Source: Mytilus trossulus (taxonomy: Eukaryota > Mollusca > Bivalvia > Mytilida > Mytilidae). From it: 64,000 nucleotides of DNA. The translations under genes and the position numbers were made by a program. Positions 11,780-23,284 of the stretch are shown piece by piece. Under the pieces are notes generated by a model. It was given only the letters and a program-made list of their open reading frames with translations. It did no database searches and was not told where the DNA came from. The stretch spans positions 50,019,878 to 50,083,877 of the forward strand of contig NC_086386.1 in NCBI RefSeq assembly GCF_036588685.1, read 5' to 3'. How positions within the stretch are numbered: the stretch's first letter is position 1; the number at the start of each line of letters is the position of its first letter.

Positions 11780-12290
11780 ATATTGGTTCTGCTCTTCTTC
11801 GACTTACGGCACCTAAAAGTTATGTTGATCTTTTCTTCATCACAGAATCTGCACTTTTTGGCACTTGGCATTAATAGGTTGAGTTAGTAGATTTACGAAT
11901 GGATCACTAACTCGTATGTGTCCTTGTGAAGCCACAAACAATGACGTTGATGAGTACATATTTTCATTAGTCTAATTTTGTACCTAAGAAATAATGCAAT
12001 ACAATGTCCCTTATGTATGGTTCCATTTCATTAATAACATGTGTGATTGCTTCGACTGGCATGATTAACTTGTAGGGTTTTTCCTCATCATACTCTGTCC
12101 CTAAATACCTTCATACAAAACTTCAACATCATTATTTACCTGTATGTGAATTCGTGCTCTTCTAAGCTCAATTATTTCGATGGGATAATGTTCTTGCACA
12201 ACAAATTGCTTTCTGTTTTCAGTCTTTTGAATTACAGCTATAACCACTATGTTCCTGTCTTAACATTTCTTCGCTCCTTGGACTATTGTT
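11780..12290 (-). pseudogene. Unidentified decayed coding region
   Basis: Several stretches on the minus strand have coding-like composition in shifting frames: VVIAVIQKTENRKQFVVQE and HYPIEIIELRRARIHIQV near 12150-12260, PVEAITHVINEMEPYIRDIV near 12000-12060, and a Cys-containing tail MPSAKKCRFCDEEKINI near 11830-11870. The Cys-rich tail loosely recalls the C-terminal zinc-binding tail of piggyBac transposases, but no DDD core is visible. I leave the family open. Confidence 0.3.
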
Positions 12291-12526
12291 CTGCTTTTGG
12301 TGTTACTCTGTGTTTCAAGTAAAAAACAAATCAAGTTTTGAAGCTTATTCATTTTGTTTTACGAAGAAAACTAGGTTTCGGTCGCCAAAATATTTTTTCC
12401 TTTTTGAAATAATATAAAATTCGACTCTACGTATACGGTAATAACTCTAATAATAATTCATGGCATGCAATAATGAAAAAAACACGACGTATGTTCTTGT
12501 CCTTGCTATATTGAATAGCGGAAACT

Positions 12527-14404
12527 GAATTTGCAGCACGAACGGATGATGTCTATACAGTCGATTTTTTCGTACAAAGCTAAATGAATTTGATTTTCAA
12601 ATCTTGTGCGTACACTTGATAATTTTTAACAGTATGTATCTAACTACTGAATTCGAAACAGAAACAAAACATGTTTGCAAAAACGAAAATCAATCACGTC
12701 TTTAAAGCCAATGAACAGAAAGAAAGAACATTTTTTAATTGCAGAGATTAATTATTTACAGTTATTGACATTTCGTGTAAAAAAAAGTACGTACAGCAGA
12801 GTCATCTTTTTTTTACTCCTTTCAATAAACAACCTGACAAATTGTGTCCCGATGTTGATACAAGAACGCGTTTCTATAAAATCAGTTGGAAGTAGGCAAA
12901 TTTCCCTCAATGCGATGTCAGAAGATTGTGCTGCGCATGTGTGAACTTCAGTCTTCAAAGTAAAGTTTATTCAATATGACAAACAACGAAATACATATAA
13001 ACATATGACCCACAATAACTACATAATGATCTCCCTTAACTAGGGAGGGAGGGTGTGGCATTTAATCCCTTCAGTGTTTACACAACTCATAAAATTACAA
13101 TTAAACTTCGCCTTTTACCAAGGCAAGACTCGTTTAATTGTCAAATTTTATTTCGGTGTAACACTTCCGGGACCAAATGAGACTTTAAAGCCATAATGAT
13201 AAAACTGAATACTAAGATAAGAAATATATAATGTCTTACCTTATGATTAATTCTTCAACACATTAAAGCTGAAAAAATTTTCATCTTTTTCAAATTGTTT
13301 TATTGTATGTTTTAAAATAATGTTATAGCTGAATATAATATGTTCGAAGACCTCTTTATGTATTTAATTTATATATTTGTATGATTCATTTTACACTGTA
13401 TTTTAAATGACTACATCTGAGAAAGAAAACAATACTAACGTAGCATCATTAATTGTTACACCCCCGAATTTGCAGCACGAACGGATGATGTCTATACAGT
13501 CGATTTTTTCGTACAAAGCTAAATGAATTTGATTTTCAAATCTTGTGCGTACACCTAATAATTTTTAACAGTATGTATCTAACTACTGAATTCGAAACAG
13601 AAACAAAACATGTTTGCAAAAACGAAAATCAATCACGTCTTTAAAGCCATCGAACAGAAAGAAAGAACATTTTTTAATTGCAGAGATTAATTATTTACAG
13701 TTATTGACATTTCGTGTAAAACAAAGTACGTACAGCAGAGTCATCTTTTTTTTACTCCTTTCAATAAACAACCTGACAAATTGTGTCCCGATGTTGATAC
13801 AAGAACGCGTTTCTATAAAATCAGTTGGAAGTAGGCAAATTTCCCTCAATGCGATGTCAAAAGATTGTGCTGCGCATGTGTGAACTTCAGTCTTCAAAGT
13901 AAAGTTTATTCAATATGACAAACAACGAAATACATATAAACATATGACCCACAATAACTACATAATGATCTCCCTTAACTAGGGAGGGAGGGTGTGGCAT
14001 TTAATCCCTTCAGTGTTTACACAACTCATAAAATTACAATTAAACTTCGCCTTTTACCAAGGCAAGACTCGTTTAATTGTCAAATTTTATTTCGGTGTAA
14101 CACTTCCGGGACCAAATGAGACTTTAAAGCCATAATGATAAAACTGAATACTAAGATAAGAAATATATAATGTCTTACCTTATGATTAATTCTTCAACAC
14201 ATTAAAGCTGAAAATTTTTTCATCTTTTTCAAATTGTTTTATTGTATGTTTTAAAATAATGTTATGGCTGAATATAATATGTTCGAAGACCTCTTTATGT
14301 ATTTAATTTATATATTTGTATGATTCATTTTACACTGTATTTTAAATGACTACATCTGAGAAAGAAAACAATACTAACGTAGCATCATTAATTGTTACAC
14401 CCCG
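12527..14404. repeat. Direct tandem duplication, 939-bp unit x2
   Basis: Unit 1 is 12527-13465 and unit 2 is 13466-14404, each opening with 'gaatttgcagcacgaacgg' and closing with 'aattgttacacccc'. Only a handful of substitutions separate them. The 89- and 68-codon frames inside (12675-12944 plus, 12752-12958 minus and their copies) have no recognisable motif; stretches with 'ctcccttaactagggaggg' look like repeat rather than gene. Confidence 0.9.
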
Positions 14405-14825
14405 GTTTTATTGTTATACTTAATTGTTTCTATTTCTGAAACACATATTCATGTAGCTTAACTTGATCAATTGTGTCGAATAACCAAGGATTTTGACCAC
14501 AGGGTGTGACGAACGAGAAACTCCTGCGACCACATCCCGAAATCAAGACCATTTTTTTCCTGAAAATAGATATTTCGGGGTTGTTTTTTTTGCCACAAAC
14601 ATGAACTGAAGTGATAATTTAAAATGTCCATGACAACTTATCTCGTGTCAAATAAAAAAAAAAGTTCAGGAGATCGCATAATAAAAAAAGTATACTAACG
14701 AAGGAACTCATTCTGCGTTAATTGTGGTGGCTGGATTGGGCACTTTAGGAACCTTGATGGTGGTTAAGTTTGTCGCAGTAGGGCTGCAGTTGGTGGTTGC
14801 TTGTTTTGACACAGTATGTCCGATA
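14405..14825. other. Intergenic / downstream of the Crypton relic
   Basis: No open frame or motif that I can support. It could include 3' sequence of the recombinase relic that follows on the minus strand. Confidence 0.4.
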
Positions 14826-14829
14826 CTGG

Positions 14830-15510
14830 TGCAACTATATTAATTTAAAACACTTTTCGTTTCTGTTGTTCTGATGGGCTTATGTATGACCATCATTCAT
14901 TGCTCCGATGACCAGTTTGCTCCGGAATGTCACCATTAAATAGCCTTAGTGGCCCTTAGAGAATGATTAGTGTAAAATTTATTTAGACTATATCTGCCTG
15001 CATTTGCAATCACAGTTTATACAACTTCAATTTTGTTTTCCAAGACTGGTTGCTTCGAATACCTAACGTTTATCTCTATTAAACGCAAATATCTGTAAAT
15101 AAAAGACTTCATTTGTTCTTTCTAATGGCAACGTCTTGGTGTAAGTCTTAAATATTTGGACCGGGACACCTATCTGGTTGATGCATATTTACAAATGCTC
15201 TGGTCACGTGTGGTTCATATTCATATGGTCAAGTCCTCCCCTGTATGTTTAGGACAATGTTTCCATATAAATCCAAATTTGTCGGTCGTTATCTTCTGTT
15301 TCCAACCTAAAGTTTTATATGCAGAAGTAGCGATGTTTTTGACCACTTCGGTGACCAAAGTTTATACCAATTGTCCAAAACATGGTATGAAATAATTGCT
15401 GGATGACCATATTCAGGGAACCCGCTTTCCCACAACATGGTTTCTGTTTCGTTAGGGTTAACCTGTGCCTGTCGTTAAAAAAGTCCAACTGCCATTTGTA
15501 ACTTTTGCCT
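14830..15510 (-). pseudogene. Crypton-type tyrosine recombinase (DUF3504-like) pseudogene
   Basis: Minus-strand pieces in several frames line up in the order of the DUF3504/Crypton domain found in ZMYM2, QRICH1 and KCTD1-like proteins: MLWESGFPEYGHPA (about 15411-15450), RSGQKHRYF (15330-15360), YRGGLDHMNMNH, MHQPDRCP, then TNHSLRAT (14949-14972), a segment reading TGHRSNE (about 14896-14916) and SEQQKRKVF. In the family the RxxxH(R), HxLR and TGHR blocks carry the catalytic Arg/His residues. The frame is interrupted many times by shifts and stops, so it is inactive. Assignment is by motif order, seen by eye. Confidence 0.7.
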
Positions 15511-15534
15511 CATATTGTTTTAACGCAATTATTA

Positions 15535-16110
15535 AGGAGTATGTACCCTTCTGTTAATTCAATTCTAAACATATGGAAGTTTTATAGAAAATCCACAGCC
15601 AGTACTATCATATTTGGCAATTTGATGACTGTTAGATATAAGATTATTGCATACAGTGCTAGCATCGATTTCCTTTAAACTAGTTTATTAATGTAGTTCT
15701 AGTTTAAAACAAATAAAAATATGGACCAAATCAAGTACACCATTATAGGTGCGCTCGATTTTAGTGACTCTTCACGAGGTATTTTGGAATTTACAGGTTG
15801 GTTTGAACTTTTTGTTAAAAAATAAACACTAGCACATCTTAGAAAAGCAAGTGAGTGGAGTATTCTATGTTTCAAATTTTATACCAAAAATCTCTGTATT
15901 AAAAGCTGTGGATTTTCTTTAAAAATCTTGGTTTATTTGCAATAAAGTACTCTTTTTCTGTTAAATGCAATGAAACAGAAAATAATAATGCTTTGCATCA
16001 ATTTCCACCTAGTATATGTATAAAAATGGCTTGTCTGAATTATTCATGATATTTGTAGTTTTGATACAATTTATGTTTGAAAAATTGTACAAAAATGGCT
16101 ACAGAAAGGG
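15535..16110. repeat. Dispersed repeat family A, copy 2
   Basis: Close relative of 1310-1870, collinear from 'aaggagtatgtaccctt' to 'tgtacaaaaatggct'. The left breakpoint of the 25.6-kb tandem duplication (15990) falls inside it. Confidence 0.75.
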
Positions 16111-16860
16111 TGATAAACTTTAAAAGTGTTAAATGTGATATCCGAAAGTAGAAATCTAGTTCATCAATTGATTTCATAAAACTTTTTAATATGAGTTATA
16201 AAGTAGGTGGTTTCCTGAAAAAAGGAACAACACTAACAGAAGCTATGGTTCTGATTTTTATTATACAAGTTGATTAAACAATTCGGAAATATCAATATAA
16301 CTCCGTGACAATAGATAAAAAATTAAATGGTCATGATCATGTTTCTCATTTATTTAATGAATATATAAATGGAAGTACTTCAAGTTAAAGTAAGTATGGG
16401 GTCTTTTGGAGTGTTGGAAAGTAATGACCATTGTAAAATGTAACTATTGTCGCCTATGGAAAGGAAATACTACCGTGATACCTACATATTTATACTTTGT
16501 AAATACTATACTAATACTTTACATAAATACAAATATCTTCCGTCTTTTTGTTTAACAAGCCACCATTTATAAAATTATACTTAGAAGAACGCCTCAATGA
16601 AGGAATAAGGCATATATAGTATATTCGTAAACTAGCTATAAGACGGTAAATAAACATCATGACAATAATAAAAACAGTACATTAATAAAAGGAATGCAAA
16701 ACAAATGTATGCATGTTGACAAAGATATGAACTGAATTTCTATTGGACATTATTTCCGATTAATTGGACAAAAGAAAAGAGAAAAATAACAGTTATGAAA
16801 GAATAAACAGCTGCGCCATGAGCGCATGATACGCCGGTCGTCTTGTGTGAAAGTTTTATG
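16111..16860. other. Intergenic, nothing recognised
   Basis: AT-rich with no motif-bearing open frame. Its duplicate is 41699-42448. Confidence 0.45.
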
Positions 16861-17640
16861 CAATAATCATAAATAGTTTCTGAAAAGTTTTAAGCAATAA
16901 CCATATATTGTGTTGAGAAACGGCGGGACATATGAACACCCCCAACACCCCCCTCTATTTTTTTCCAAAAAACTAAATATCACTAAAATAAAATTTTGAA
17001 TCAAAACAAAAAGTATACAGATCTTTAGATTAATATAACAAAGAAGTGTGTAAAGTTTTAAGTTATAATCATAAATTGTTTTTGAGAAACGACGCGACAT
17101 GTAAAAAAAAAACTCCCCTCTTTTTTTTTTTTTTTACAAAATACTGAATAATTGAAAAATCAATTTTTAAATTATCACCAAAATGTATACAAATCTTAAG
17201 ATTAATATAACAAAGAAGTTTTAAAGTTTAAAGCAATAATCATAAATCGTTTTTGAGATACAGCGCGACATGTAAAAACTACCTCCCCCTTTTTTACAAA
17301 ATACTCAATAACTCAAAAACAAGATTTTGAATCATCACCAAAAAGTATACAGATCTTAAGATTAATATACCTAAGAAGTGTGTAAAGTTTTAAGCAATAA
17401 TCAAATTGTTTTTGATATACGGTGCTACATGTGAAAATGACACAACCCTGTTTTAGTTACAAAGTGCCGTAACTCAAACAATTTTAATCTTATTTTCCCC
17501 AAAAAGTATACAGATCATTTGACCGTCATAAGAAACAACTGTATCAAGTTTCATGAAATTTGGATGAGTCGTTCTCAAGTTACGGTGCGACATGTTAACG
17601 CCGAACAGACAGACGGACGGACACAGGACATTTGTATTAC
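16860..17640. repeat. Tandem repeat of about 170-180 bp, roughly 4-5 units
   Basis: Units share 'gcaataatcataaattgtt', 'gacatgtaaaaa', a C/T-rich run and 'aagattaatataacaaagaag'; starts fall near 16855, 17048, 17225 and 17395. The last unit ends in 'gacagacggacggacac', a tail common in mollusc repeats. The 77- and 67-codon minus frames here lie within the repeat and are not genes. Confidence 0.7.
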
Positions 17641-17697
17641 AATTTTGACTGGCGTATAAAAATCGATACAAATACAAGTGTGTTTATTTCAAATTGA

Positions 17698-18198
17698 TTT
17701 GAAGTTAAATATATCTATAAAGACTATAAGGAAAGTCGAATTACAGGCAGTACTAATAAACGGTATTGGAACTTTTGTAGGAAAAATAATACCAGTCTAT
17801 ATAGCTACTTTCCCAGTGTAATATTCGTTGAAGATGGTTATGAAAAGATTCCCCGTGGTGATTCGTACGACATTATTAACGGTGATGGCTCTGGTATTAC
17901 TGCAACAACTGTAAATGAAATGGCATTTGAAATAAAATGTCCTATGTCTGGAAAGAAAACTACAGACGTACATTACAAAATGTTACTATACCACACATAT
18001 ATTGAGTCACATGCATGGCAGCAAACAAATGCAATAATAGTTATTAAGGGTACCAGGAATTATAAAATAGGTTATCTGAGTTTTACACCTGAAAGTTCAA
18101 TTTTTATCACTGGATCTATGGATAAAGCTTTAATGAATGACATTTGGAAGTTATGTACCGAAATTTATGGAAGTGCTACAAAACGGAATGCAATATGA
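17698..18198 (+). pseudogene. YqaJ-type recombinase/nuclease domain, 5' part of a broken gene
   Basis: A stop-free frame of 166 codons. It contains DIINGDGSGITATTV, then MAFEIKCPMSG, HYKMLLYHTYIESHAW and IGYLSFTPESSIF. The E-x-K-C-P core followed by a conserved Tyr/Gln-rich helix and a 'Y.S.TPES' strand is the signature of YqaJ-like PD-(D/E)XK exonucleases, which cut DNA ends in phages and occur in animal transposon-related proteins. No start Met with context is identifiable; the frame opens after a stop at 17695-17697. The protein continues at 18199-19160 only through frameshifts, so the gene is dead. Intronless structure suggests a mobile or viral-type origin. Confidence 0.55.
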
Positions 18199-19160
18199 AA
18201 GGAGCTTTTAGAAAGACTAAACGAGTATTCAACGATTTGTACTTTCGTTGGAGAATTTCCATCTCTGCAAGCAAAATCTTGTTCATAAGGATCAGCACAA
18301 ACGAAGGATTGTGTTTTGGGTGTCACTCAAGTGGATTAAAATCATTTCCTGTAATGTCATCACTAGACCACTTTGCGTCATCTCTAGAAAATGTACGACA
18401 GCACTGACTGAAGCCTACAATATCTTACGAAAGCCAGCAAATGAAATCTTGGTAACTGTAGCAAATGATCTTCACAGGCTGACTGGAGGATACGCGGTAC
18501 ATTTACAATATGGACTTGGCGGTTTCAGTTTATATATGAAATTCGTTAGGGAAGTGTTTACTAGCTGTAAACGCATGTTATAGTTGTCAAATGTCTGTCA
18601 GGGTGATAGCGTTCGATGGTCAGTTCGTGGAAATTATGTAGCAAAAATGATTTATAAGATGTAAAATGAGTGTGTATTGGGCCGATGTTGTAAAGATGAC
18701 AAAACACGACAAACTGGTAAAGCTGATGAATAATTGCTGTCTATCACAAATTCAAAGCAGGGATCAATTGGAAGTAGCATTGAATTAAAGACAAATATGA
18801 AGCGTGTCGGGTCACCAGTTAGCATTGATAGAGTTTAACAGAAATGTGAGAAAGAAACTTTTGACATGGATACATTCGCAGCAAAACCAAATGATCCTGA
18901 ATTGGATATTATGCAATATTTGCTAATTGTTTTACTCTTCAAAGGACGAAGACGCTGTAAATATTGTACGACTGGCAGGCAAATCAACTGATGAAAATTT
19001 AAGTGCTAGTAGTTTAAGAGAACTTGATACCACTGAGTCAATTGACAATACACTAGCTGAGTTGTATACACCATCCGAGGAAGATTTTGTAGCCGTTTTG
19101 ATAGCATTAGATTGCGATAAGGATTCGTCGAAATGGGAATCATTGCAGTCGAGTCATTGA
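18199..19160 (+). pseudogene. Downstream, frameshifted part of the YqaJ-type gene
   Basis: Coding-like pieces follow in all three frames: ELLERLNEYSTICTFVGEFP and LQAKSC; then NILRKPANEILVTVANDLHR and YGLGGFSLYMKFVREVF (to about 18583); SVRVIAFDGQFVEI (about 18594); VYWADVVKMTKHDKLVKLMN (about 18670-18735); and an acidic tail LRELDTTESIDNTLAELYTP ending at 19160. Four or more frameshifts and several stops separate them. The order and spacing fit a single large protein of the same class as the upstream YqaJ domain; I cannot name the domains. Confidence 0.45.
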
Positions 19161-19295
19161 GATTGCTTTCAGCAAATGCGGACAGTGTGAAGAATTTCAC
19201 TTTACTTCAACTGAAAACCATCTTAAATCTGACCAATTCAGGTTGAGTATCAAAAAGACCGTCATTAAAATCACAACTTGTTCACATAGTATCAC

Positions 19296-19598
19296 ATGTG
19301 TATAGGGATAAATCAGTTTAATCAGAACGGACCAAAATTTCCAAATTTTTGTGAAGACAGAAAATCACATCAAAGCATAGACTTTAGAGGCAGTCAATGT
19401 TGCTACGCACATATGCACTATATTGATGCTTTTAGTGATGGGATAATAGTAACATCTTCAATGGATCATGAGATATACGTACTCACTGATTTTCATTATC
19501 ATATTCCGCAATGGTACGCACAAAAATCAGAAATAAGCTCTCAAATTGTACAACCGATAATTGATACCCACCACCTATTAGTTAACAATCGGTCCTAA
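19296..19598 (+). pseudogene. Further coding-like fragment, possibly the same broken gene
   Basis: A 100-codon frame with FCEDRKSHQSIDFRGSQCCY, HYIDAFSDGIIVTSSMDHE and FHYHIPQWYAQKSEISSQI. The composition is protein-like, it is on the same strand, and it starts about 140 bp after the preceding fragment. A second piece in another frame follows (RHGQQWYATRMQLKTEQ, about 19607-19670). No recognised family. Confidence 0.3.
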
Positions 19599-19669
19599 TG
19601 TTGTTCGTCCGGCATGGTCAACAATGGTATGCAACCAGAATGCAGCTCAAAACTGAACAGGTCTTTCAA

Positions 19670-20640
19670 TTGAGATTGCAATTAGAGCTCAGATACCGCT
19701 AGAGTTATGCACTTGCTTGTAAAAAATGTCAGTCACAAAGTGCAGCTTGAAATCACAGGCATTTGTTTCTGTCAATATGGGGTTTACTATAATACCCGTA
19801 CGAAAAAAAGGTAGCTTACAGGAATATGCAATGTGTTCGCATCAACCAATATTTTATTACTTTTACATGCATCTTTTAAAACTAAACATACCCCAGTCTG
19901 TCGATAATTGATTTGTCTTTACACTAAAAACAACTTTCACGTATCTTGAGAATACCCCTCGAACTGAATAACGCACCCGAGATGAGAGTTATTGACCTTT
20001 TTCTAGACCATTGAATTTGTAATTCCAAAACTCACAGTAAACTTAGAAAGTAAATATAACTGTGCAATCCCATTGGTAACATTTTTCTGGTTTCCGGTAT
20101 TAAACAAGAATAAAAAAACAGGTAATTTGACCAATCAGATTCAACAGACCCTGACATTGATAATAAATATTGTGATTCCTTTTCAAATATAATTTTCCTT
20201 ATTTTAATTCTAGTTGTTTTGCTTCTTTCCTATAAAAAACATCTTTTATTTCAAAAAGTGCTTTATTTGGTTATGATGTGTCATTTTCCTCTGTTACGAA
20301 GCCATCTAGACTTCAAGTCAAGAACTTGTTATATGTATAAATAATTAGACCAGATCTTTCAACTACAACTTAACAATTTTCATTTAACTTTGAATCTATA
20401 TATTCTTTGATTATAATCCTTTCATCATTCAACCCTTGACGGGTGGCCTTATTCCTCCGAAACTTATTATCTACAAAACGCTATACTATTGCGGCAAGTT
20501 ATTTTTTTTATTTTTTACAACAAAATTAGATGCAGTTATTCTCTTTGGTCGTTCGTCTCTCCAAATTTTGCTCATTCCCTGTAATTTGGTATAATTTTCA
20601 ATTTTTGATATTTCTAAATTTTAGGGCCCTTTATAGCTTG
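19670..20640. other. Intergenic, nothing recognised
   Basis: AT-rich sequence; includes 'ctgaataacgcacccgagatg' near 19962 with no structural partner. The 61-codon frame at 19726-19911 is unsupported. Confidence 0.4.
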
Positions 20641-20760
20641 TTGTTCGGTGTGAGCCAAGGCTCCGTGTTTAAGGCCGTACATTGAACTGTAATGGTTTAC
20701 TTTTATAAATAGTTATTTGGATGGAGAATTGTCTCGTTGGGACTCACACCTCATGTTCCT
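20640..20760 (+). repeat. AAGGCCGTAC dispersed repeat
   Basis: Contains 'tgtttaaggccgtacattg', 'gtttacttttataaatag' and 'gagaattgtctcgttggga'. It serves as the uninterrupted reference for the copy at 21290-21510, which carries a hammerhead insert. Confidence 0.65.
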
Positions 20761-21289
20761 ATATCTTTGTTCTTTTGCTTTTTGTTTTTATTTTTATGTA
20801 CATGTAGTGATTTTGCCATATCTTTTGTTTTTCTATCATTCATATATCAGTTTAAAATGTTAGCAACCTTATACATATTATATGCTTGTAATATATGACA
20901 CTGGGCAAGAATAAAAAAAATCCATTTCTCAACATCATCAACATCATTTTCATGATTGTGCATTGTTCTCGCATTATCAAATCTGATTTATTATTATTAT
21001 TTTTCAATTTTTTGACTTTATCCTCTGTTCAACTTTTTATTATGTTTTTGATTTTGAAATTTTGTAGCCTGGATCATCTTTGAACCATGAAGAGACATTG
21101 ATTGTAGAAATACTCACCATGTGCATTAAAGTGTGTGCCATTCGTGTTTATGACAATATAATGATAATATTTAAAAACATTTGAAGTTCATTAGATCTGC
21201 ATTTTAAAGCAATAACTTGTATATTATATAATCATCATGCATACCTATAATTTGTGGTTTCAGATTAAATTTTTGGCCCGTTATAGCTT

Positions 21290-21510
21290 GTGGTTGGTGA
21301 CCCTTAGCAACGTGTTGAGACAGTACCTTGACTTATTATGGTATACTTTTATCAATTGTGACTTTGGCTTTTGGACTCGAGCGTCACTGATGAGTCTTTT
21401 GTAGACGAAACGCGCGACTGGCGTATATACAAATTTTAGAACTGGTATCTATAATAAGTTTATTGGACGGAGAGTTGTCTCATTGGCACTTATACCACAT
21501 TTTCCTGTTA
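21290..21510 (+). repeat. AAGGCCGTAC dispersed repeat split by a hammerhead module
   Basis: Left half up to 'tatggtatacttttat' (about 21352) and right half from 'aataagtttattggacgga' (about 21453) are collinear with 20640-20760; about 100 bp of extra sequence with a hammerhead core separates them. Confidence 0.6.
21381..21424 (+). ncRNA. Hammerhead ribozyme-like motif, cleavage site mutated
   Basis: The conserved cores CTGATGA (21387-21393) and GAAA (21407-21410) enclose stem II GTC...GAC. Stem I pairs GCGTCA (21381-21386) with TGGCGT (21419-21424), with G-U wobbles. Helix III is the minimal ACGC/GCG type known from schistosome-like type I hammerheads. The expected GUC before the cleavage point is GAC here, which should abolish or strongly reduce cleavage. 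Known mussel genomes contain many such motifs in small retrotransposed repeats; this copy looks decayed. Confidence 0.75.
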
Positions 21511-21770
21511 TATATATATTATCCCAAAGGAGTAGATCCAGTAAGACCCCTTTTTGCCCAAAAATAGAGCAGTTTTACAAAATTCTTAAAATGTAAATTT
21601 TTAGTTATTTATTGGACAGAAGAATGCTTCTGCTACATAATTATGGTCTGTTTTTTGAAAACACAATGCACATATATCGGGTACTAGCATCATTTAGTCA
21701 TGCTAAGTTACTGAAATCTTCACAATTCTAGCATTTTAGTTAAATTTTAGACGTTTTCCGTGTTACACGA

Positions 21771-21871
21771 AAGTGGCCGCATTCGTGTTCATCTTTAATA
21801 TTGAAATTGAAGTTGTATTTGATGATAATACATAACATATTTAAAGGTTGAGGATGAACACGGATGCGGCC
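21771..21871. repeat. Inverted repeat with GC-rich arms
   Basis: Arm 'gtggccgcattcgtgttcat' is mirrored by 'atgaacacggatgcggcc' about 60 bp further on, with an AT-rich loop. Surrounding sequence 21520-22240 has the feel of a dispersed repeat, but I see no second copy apart from the large duplication. Confidence 0.6.
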
Positions 21872-22609
21872 CCTTTCATTTCTGACAAAAACCATCTGAA
21901 AAGTGACTTTTTTTCGGCATATTTGGTAGATTTTTCATAGTTGAGCTTGAATCGGATCGTTTTTAATGAATAAATCAGTTAAAATCTTTCACATAAACTT
22001 TTTGAATCAAATGAAATAGACATCTAAGTGTTTAAAAAGTGGTCAAAATCTTTTGTCAGATGAGCCTGAAATTAGAGGCAAAAATCAGTCCTTATCGGAC
22101 CTACTCCTTTTTGATATCGTTTATAAAGATCATAAATATTGCTTATATTATCCTTTTTGATGTTTTATCTATTTTTAAATGGGCAGAACTGCAGAATGGT
22201 TTAAGTGACGCCACCAAAATTAAAAATTGACCTGTATTTTGAAGTAAATGCACGTAGCATTGTGTAAAATTTTCATAACATTTTGTTGAAGCAAACTAAA
22301 GTTAGAAATCAGAAACTAAATTATTGGAAGTACATGTACAGATGTTTAGACGGACAATGATAACACTCAATGCAGCCTCCCCTGCTTTTATACTGGGAAG
22401 GCATACATAATGGCATTTTACCCATGGGTTTATATTGTATCACCTTTTTGTTTTGTTTTTTTTGTATGTTGCATTTTATCTTTATCAAAATAACTGTAGT
22501 TCTCAATCATATTCATTTTATTTAATAAATTTACTAACTACTGGTTACCTTTAAATGTTAGGGTTAAAACTTATTAGTCAAATGATATCATTTTATAAAT
22601 AAATCATGT

Positions 22610-22740
22610 TAAACCAGGGGGGATCCAGCTATTTTTTCTATAAAAAAAAAAGGGCGGGGTGTTCATAAACCATATTGAGGGTGTGGTTCCAACCATATGT
22701 CCTCAATCAAATGCCTTGTTTGTTAAAAAAGACATTTTAA
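22610..22740. repeat. GGGGGTCCAACC-type dispersed repeat
   Basis: Second copy of the repeat at 4980-5110: 'ggggggatccagctattt', an A/G run, 'gttccaaccatatgtcc', 'tcaaatgc'. Confidence 0.55.
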
Positions 22741-23284
22741 ATTTGTTGTTTTAGAGGTAGTTAAAAATAAAGTTAAGTGTGAATTTCAATTGTGTAGACA
22801 TTATTTTATGCAGAATTCTTTCCTATATTAAAATTCCTATTGGTTTATCATTTGTAAACTGACTTTGTAAGAAAGTATATATTTCAATGTTGCTCTTGTC
22901 TAGTGTAATTTCAGGTTTTAGTAGGATATTTAAATTCACCGATTTTTTTTATGTTGACAACAGTTTTGCATTTATTGCCTACATCATATATAGTCGATTT
23001 ACTAAATACTTTTGCTGATATGTAACTTTTATTTATGACGTGAAAATATACAAAAAGTATTCATTAAAAGTAATTATATGATATTCAAGATTAAATTTCT
23101 ACCTGTGTTATTTGATAGCAAATGAAACCAGTAATATTTTACCTGTGCAAATTGTGATACCGGTTGACCCTTTATATATTTCAATTAATTCAGTGCAATG
23201 CAGCACTGGTTGTGTTAGTACTCATATTAGCATTATGTTTTACATATTTAGCCGCTTAGAGTGCATAGCTTTATATATTTTTTT
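22741..23284. repeat. Mostly unrecognised; upstream part of repeat family A
   Basis: From 23085 the sequence ('caagattaaatttctacctg', 'atttgatagcaaa', 'gtgcaatgcagcactgg') matches 2128-2250. At the 2-kb locus that block lies after family A, here it lies before it, so the repeat is circularly permuted or was a tandem array. Confidence 0.5.
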
